From: Galaxea fascicularis
Lineage: Eukaryota; Cnidaria; Anthozoa; Scleractinia; Euphylliidae
Assembly (NCBI GenBank): GCA_948470475.1
Contig: OX419337.1
Location: forward strand, 29,462,872-29,526,871
Direction: 5' to 3'
Length of the DNA: 64,000 nucleotides
This document shows positions 61,001-64,000 of the stretch, piece after piece (positions within the stretch are counted from its first letter, which is position 1; each line of letters begins with the position of its first letter). Made by a program: the position numbers and the translations under genes. The notes beneath the pieces were generated by a model. The model saw nothing but the letters and a program-made list of their open reading frames with translations. It was not told the origin of the DNA and ran no database searches.

Positions 61001-62582
61001 CCCTCGGTCCAAACTCAACAGATAATCGTCGTAATGGTGTCCATACTGTTTTCAGGAAAAACGTCTTCGTGCCCGCGGTACTGAAACAGAAGAGTCGCTT
61101 TCGAGGAGATTAGATATAGCAAAGAAAGAACTTCTATATGGTATGTTGGTAGTTTTAAGCGTGACTACGTAAGCACATTGTAAATATTTGAAAAATCCAA
61201 GGTTCTTTGGGTCTCCTGTGTCACGGTCGTTTTCCATCTCACAAAAACAACTTAATTCCATAGAGCGGTTTTAACCGAGCATCGAAAGAAGCGTTTGATT
61301 TGGTGTTGCGTTGCGTCGCTCTGAGATTTTCCAGCAAACCTCGCGCCACTTTTCCAACCAGTAAAAAGCAAAACCAAGCGCGACTCGCACGCGCGCATTT
61401 TCCCGCGCTTATTTCTTCGTATTATGATTGGCTCATTACCCTGTTTGTTTCTGTTGTGATTGGTCAAGGTAATAACTGGTTTTACCGACATTCCGCTATT
61501 AAGCAGTTTAAACTAGGTACAAACTCTAAAAGCACACATACAGCTAATTAGAGAGTCAAAGAATGAAAAACAGTCCCTCACGTTTTGGCAAAATATTATT
61601 TAATGCAACATAACATCTCATTCTACCAACAAATAACTCAACTACATTAAAAAAATCACAGCCGCACAGTGCTATATTGCCTCGTTGTAACATTGTTTAC
61701 TGAAGTTTGGTTGCCATATGTTAACTTTTTTCAAAATTTTGCTGTCTTTCCAGCGAGAAACGGTCCACAATTTATAGGCTTGATGATTTTTTACATGATA
61801 GGGGCCCTAAACGACAAACTGCGCTAGACATTTTAGCGTTTCAACTGTATTTAATACTGTGACTGCAACAGTAGGGTTTTCTACCACTGTTATTTGTTTG
61901 GAAAATCGCGAACTTCACTTTCGATTTTACAAAGGCAAGGCTCATCTGAAAGGCCCCAGCGTTCCGAGGCACTTTTCATTAAGCCAAATTTCAGTTTAAC
62001 CCTGTGTGTTGGAGTCGAACCTCGCACTGAATTTTTCTGAACCAACTGATACATTTGGAGGTCATTTGACCCAAGACCAAGCTCCCATGGGTCCATTCCT
62101 GGTATGACGTCACAAACTGTTTTGAAAGAATTTTCGCACTGCAAAGCAGTTTGGGACCCTATCTCAGGGATAGACCCATGCTTTCACTGCTTCGGCCGAA
62201 GGACAGACGACTATCGATTTTGTCAACTTCAAGCAATTTGTGCGGCCTGTTAGAAGTGAAATCGCAAGCAGGTAACGTAATATATATGTTTGTTCCTTAT
62301 CCCGCTTTTTTAATACTACCCAGAACTATGTCATATTTCCAAGAAAAAATCCCCGAGTTTCCCGATTCCCCACAAAATTTCCAGATTCCAGGAAGAATTT
62401 TGTTTTTCTCCCGAAACAGGCCTTGTTAGAGTTGTCACTCCCCGTCATCATTGTTGCGTTCTCTATTTTTTCCAGCCCAGACGCCCGGTAATTTCCACAG
62501 TATAATTGTGAATGACGATCTGGAAAAAGCTTACCGTGAGTTCAAGGACACCATAAGCAAGGTACCATTAAATTTATGCTAA
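50836..62582 (+). CDS. GUK1: Guanylate kinase
   Basis: Eight coding exons: 50836-50851, 52709-52819, 54722-54763, 55608-55704, 57551-57614, 58940-59014, 61056-61140, 62476-62582. They encode about 198 residues (human 197). The enzyme phosphorylates GMP to GDP with ATP in the cytosol. Visible motifs: P-loop GPSGCGKS in the second exon; [10 protein letters not shown] and GNLYGTS for GMP binding; DIDMQG at the nucleotide site; lid [17 protein letters not shown]; and [11 protein letters not shown] near the end. The first exon (M-D-A-V-R) is inferred from a strong donor A|GTAAGT and matching phase and is the least certain part. At the 3' end the frame runs through a possible donor (AAG|GTACCA) to VPLNLC-stop at 62582; a further exon is possible. 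Introns are repeat-rich. Confidence 0.92.
51256..51527. mobile_element. Inverted pair of tRNA-headed SINE copies
   Basis: Arms 51256-51353 and 51428-51527 are inverted repeats of about 98-100 bases (for example ATGAAGAATGATCGTCGCAG and its reverse). The loop holds most of a tRNA-like sequence. The right half is a SINE with its 5' tRNA head; the left half is an inverted 3' part. It lies in GUK1 intron 1. Confidence 0.8.
51380..51450 (+). tRNA. tRNA-like SINE head (not a functional tRNA)
   Basis: It folds as acceptor GGCTTCA/TGAAGTC, D arm GCTC...GAGC, anticodon arm TCGCA-CCGGAAT-CGCGA, and T arm ACGGG-TTCAAGC-CCCGT. The anticodon position reads GGA, but base 33 is C instead of U, the anticodon stem has an A-C mismatch, and a serine tRNA would need a long variable arm. 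So it is a Pol III promoter-bearing SINE head. Confidence 0.6.
51663..51825. repeat. (GGT/GAT)n imperfect microsatellite
   Basis: Tandem ggtggt/gatgat units in GUK1 intron 1. Open frames across it are artefacts. Confidence 0.85.
52229..52527. mobile_element. ~300-base inverted-repeat element
   Basis: The left end CGGTACACACGAGGGGAC and the right end GTCCCCTCGTGTGTGCCG are inverted. Many internal GGGACTAGTC/GTCGCAGGGAC palindromes follow. It lies about 180 bases upstream of GUK1 exon 2. Confidence 0.75.
53590..53830 (+). repeat. Dispersed repeat, copy 1
   Basis: It shares GACGCCATCTTG, TTGGGTAGGCAAGC, TTTGTATGGGAGTGCGATG, GTCCTACCTGCACTAGAATT and TTTTAAATTTCCCATA in order with 57285-57480. 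Both are in GUK1 introns. Confidence 0.8.
54996..55042. repeat. (C)n-(CT)n tract
   Basis: A run of C followed by about fifteen ct units in GUK1 intron 3. Confidence 0.9.
55140..55600. repeat. GATT/GACT minisatellite abutting GUK1 exon 4
   Basis: Hundreds of bases of TGATTGAT with TGACTGAC and TGATGGCTGATTGAC higher-order units. It ends only about ten bases before the 3' splice site at 55608. Confidence 0.9.
55798..56038. repeat. Tandem duplication, two 121-base units
   Basis: CAGGTTGGTTCCTGGCGCAC at 55798 recurs at 55919, and the two units are nearly identical through CGTGTGAAAAAACCCGCGAA. Confidence 0.9.
57285..57480 (+). repeat. Dispersed repeat, copy 2
   Basis: Partner of 53590-53830 in the same orientation, about 60 bases upstream of GUK1 exon 5 (57551). 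Confidence 0.8.
58457..58612. repeat. Inverted repeat, 69-base arms and 18-base loop
   Basis: Arms 58457-58525 and 58544-58612, with CTAGCATGAAGTGGAGGCTC mirrored by GAGCCTCCGCTTCATGCTAG. One small mismatch cluster near the outer end. It lies in GUK1 intron 5. Confidence 0.9.
60178..60413. mobile_element. Inverted-repeat element, ~236 bases
   Basis: The left AAGTCGCGACCACACGAGCG and right TCGCGCGTGTGGCCGCGGCTT are imperfect inverted ends. It lies in GUK1 intron 6. Confidence 0.55.
60794..61033. repeat. Palindromic element, ~240 bases
   Basis: The outer arms (GTTGAGTTTTGACCGAG against CTCGGTCCAAACTCAAC) and inner arms (CCACGTTGTTGTCAAG against CTTGACAACAACGTGG) are both inverted around the same centre. 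It ends about 20 bases before GUK1 exon 7 (61056). Confidence 0.8.
61258..61500 (-). repeat. CCAAT-rich dispersed repeat, copy 4 (inverted)
   Basis: Minus strand shows TTGACCAATCACAACAG, ATGAGCCAATCATAATACG and GCGCGGGAAAATGCGCGC as in the other copies. Confidence 0.75.
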
Positions 62583-62616
62583 TTTATACCATCCTGATGT
62601 CACTAACGAATCTTAC

Positions 62617-63520
62617 GGGTACCTAGATTTCAATTGACGGGTAGGGGTTGACACATTATGCCCGGCGGCATAATTTCCTTCGAGCATAATACTACAGGTG
62701 GATCATCGAGCATAATAGTGCCATTTTGAGCTTTTATTGAGTAAAAACTAACCAGCTATTTTAGTGTTCTATGTGGTTTTCATTACTATTTAGCACTGTA
62801 GGCTTGTTCCCAGTGCATCAAGCGGTCTTAGCTCTTTAGGCCTGGTTTCTCTCTTAATGCTAGGCTCCTAAGGCCTGCCGGTGTCGTGACTCATGGAGGC
62901 TACGGACTTGTCAATCACGGAGTAATAAGTTTAGTGCCCAAAAGGCCAAAACTGTATTCAATTCCAAATTACATTACTTGTATTAACTTTTCTACTTTAC
63001 TTGAAATCCTTTGGATTAAATGTTCATATTGTGTTACTAATTTATTACGAAAATGTTTTCGCGCTTCACAGGGGTCCGGGAAAATTATATTAAGGCATAA
63101 TTACGAGTATTATAACAAGAGTCAAGGATAATTTGGAGCATAACAGTCCGTTTGAGGGCAATGCCAAGAAGGATGACTCGATTCTAGGAGCATAATGTGT
63201 CAACCCCTAGTGACAGGGATGATTGAAGGACTTTTTGGGTTTGACATTTTCGATTCCGAGATTTTTTGGGGTAGGAACATTTGGCAAGTATTTTTTTGTG
63301 TGGTTTGATTTAAGTTGGGAAGTTTTTTTGTCATGTAAAACAGTCTTAAGATTCGTGGTAGTACCCACGTATCGCGGACGCGTAATTCAAATGAGGTGCA
63401 ATCCTTTCTGGATATTTAAGGCTCGAAGATTCCGCATGGGATTTGTTGGCGTTAATTTTTGGTCCAGGGATTTTTGGGGTTTGATTTATGCCCCCAGTCG
63501 ATCATCCCCGTCACTTGAAA
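62617..63520. mobile_element. Inverted-repeat element split by a second element
   Basis: The outer left end (GGGTACCTAGATTTCAATTGAC, resuming as TGACAGGGATGATTGA at 63211) mirrors the right end ATCATCCCCGTCACTTGAAAT at 63500-63520. The left end is broken by the element at 62642-63209. Confidence 0.65.
62642..63209. mobile_element. 568-base MITE nested in the left end of another element
   Basis: Perfect 20-base ends TAGGGGTTGACACATTATGC and GCATAATGTGTCAACCCCTA. Flanks TGACGGG and TGACAGGG suggest a 7-8-base target duplication. Internal AGCATAAT motifs recur near both ends. Confidence 0.8.
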
Positions 63521-63614
63521 TCCGGAGTACCCCTTGGGATGGGATGTATAGCGAGTGTACAAAGTGTACAATTTGGAAAAATTTCTTCATAGTACGCCTT
63601 TGCAAGCATTGAAT

Positions 63615-63855
63615 GTTGTGAAACCAATCACAGCAGATTCAACCAACGAAATGAGCCAATCACAATTGGAAGCAATTACATGTAACCGGCGTAAAGCGCG
63701 GGAAAATGCGCGCATGCAAGTTGTGGTTGGATTTGCTTCTCATTGGTTGAGAAAATAAAGCGAGTTGTGTTGCTGGCCAATCACAGAGCAAAACAATGCG
63801 AAAACAAAGCGAAGGTAATTATCATTGGACACCCACATGAAAACCGCTCTATTTG
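63615..63855 (+). repeat. CCAAT-rich dispersed repeat, copy 5
   Basis: It contains AAACCAATCACAGCAG, GAGCCAATCACAATTGG, GTAAAGCGCGGGAAAATGCG and CTGGCCAATCACAGAGC. Confidence 0.8.
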
Positions 63856-64000
63856 CGATAACAATAACGATAGCACTGATTAAACGGGATAACCTTCAGT
63901 AACTTTGAGATGGAGATATCAATTTCAGCCATTTCTCAGTAAAATAAAAAGCCCAGTGTGATCTTCGATCTATTTTATACGGGTTGCCTGTACAGTCGTT

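Overview
This is animal nuclear DNA: long introns with GT-AG junctions, AT-rich sequence, and many short inverted-repeat elements and tRNA-derived SINEs. The repeat style (CCAAT-rich short repeats, tRNA-headed SINEs, hammerhead-like motifs) suggests a cnidarian, most likely a stony coral. That assignment is inference from style; no species-specific marker was found.

Layout. 0.5-1.3 kb: minus-strand Myb/SANT-like Q-rich coding exon. 2.2-17.0 kb and 20.8-32.0 kb: two copies of one segmental duplication. Each carries a minus-strand, six-exon gene for a short ionotropic glutamate receptor-like channel whose pore loop has a potassium-channel filter (TTVGYGD). Copy A reads through to a 470-residue protein with a last membrane helix. 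Copy B stops just before that helix (409 residues). The copies differ by a 3.1-kb indel, several small transposon insertions, and a frameshifted protein-kinase fragment in copy B. The duplicated block ends just after the start codon of TMBIM6, so copy A carries an orphan TMBIM6 5' end at 17.0 kb. 17-20.8 kb: a PIF1-like helicase fragment, an unassigned candidate exon, and a cluster of inverted-repeat elements with one nested insertion.

32.0-39.8 kb: complete plus-strand TMBIM6 (Bax inhibitor-1), ten coding exons, 238 residues. Its introns hold hammerhead-like tandem units and a 202-bp-arm inverted repeat. 42.2-46.1 kb: minus-strand three-exon gene for an unrecognised 135-residue single-pass membrane protein, probably mitochondrial. 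46.6-50.8 kb: intergenic with one SINE. 50.8-62.6 kb: plus-strand guanylate kinase (GUK1), eight coding exons, about 198 residues, with introns full of satellites and inverted repeats. 62.6-64.0 kb: nested inverted-repeat elements and a fifth CCAAT-rich repeat.

The genes do not form a functional unit. TMBIM6 (ER calcium and cell survival) and GUK1 (GMP to GDP) are housekeeping genes. The most interesting item is the receptor pair, which joins a glutamate-receptor-type ligand-binding domain to a Kv-like potassium pore in an animal genome. Exon structures were worked out by eye from splice sites, reading phase and protein family knowledge. Exon lengths sum to whole codons for both receptors, TMBIM6, the 135-residue gene and GUK1.
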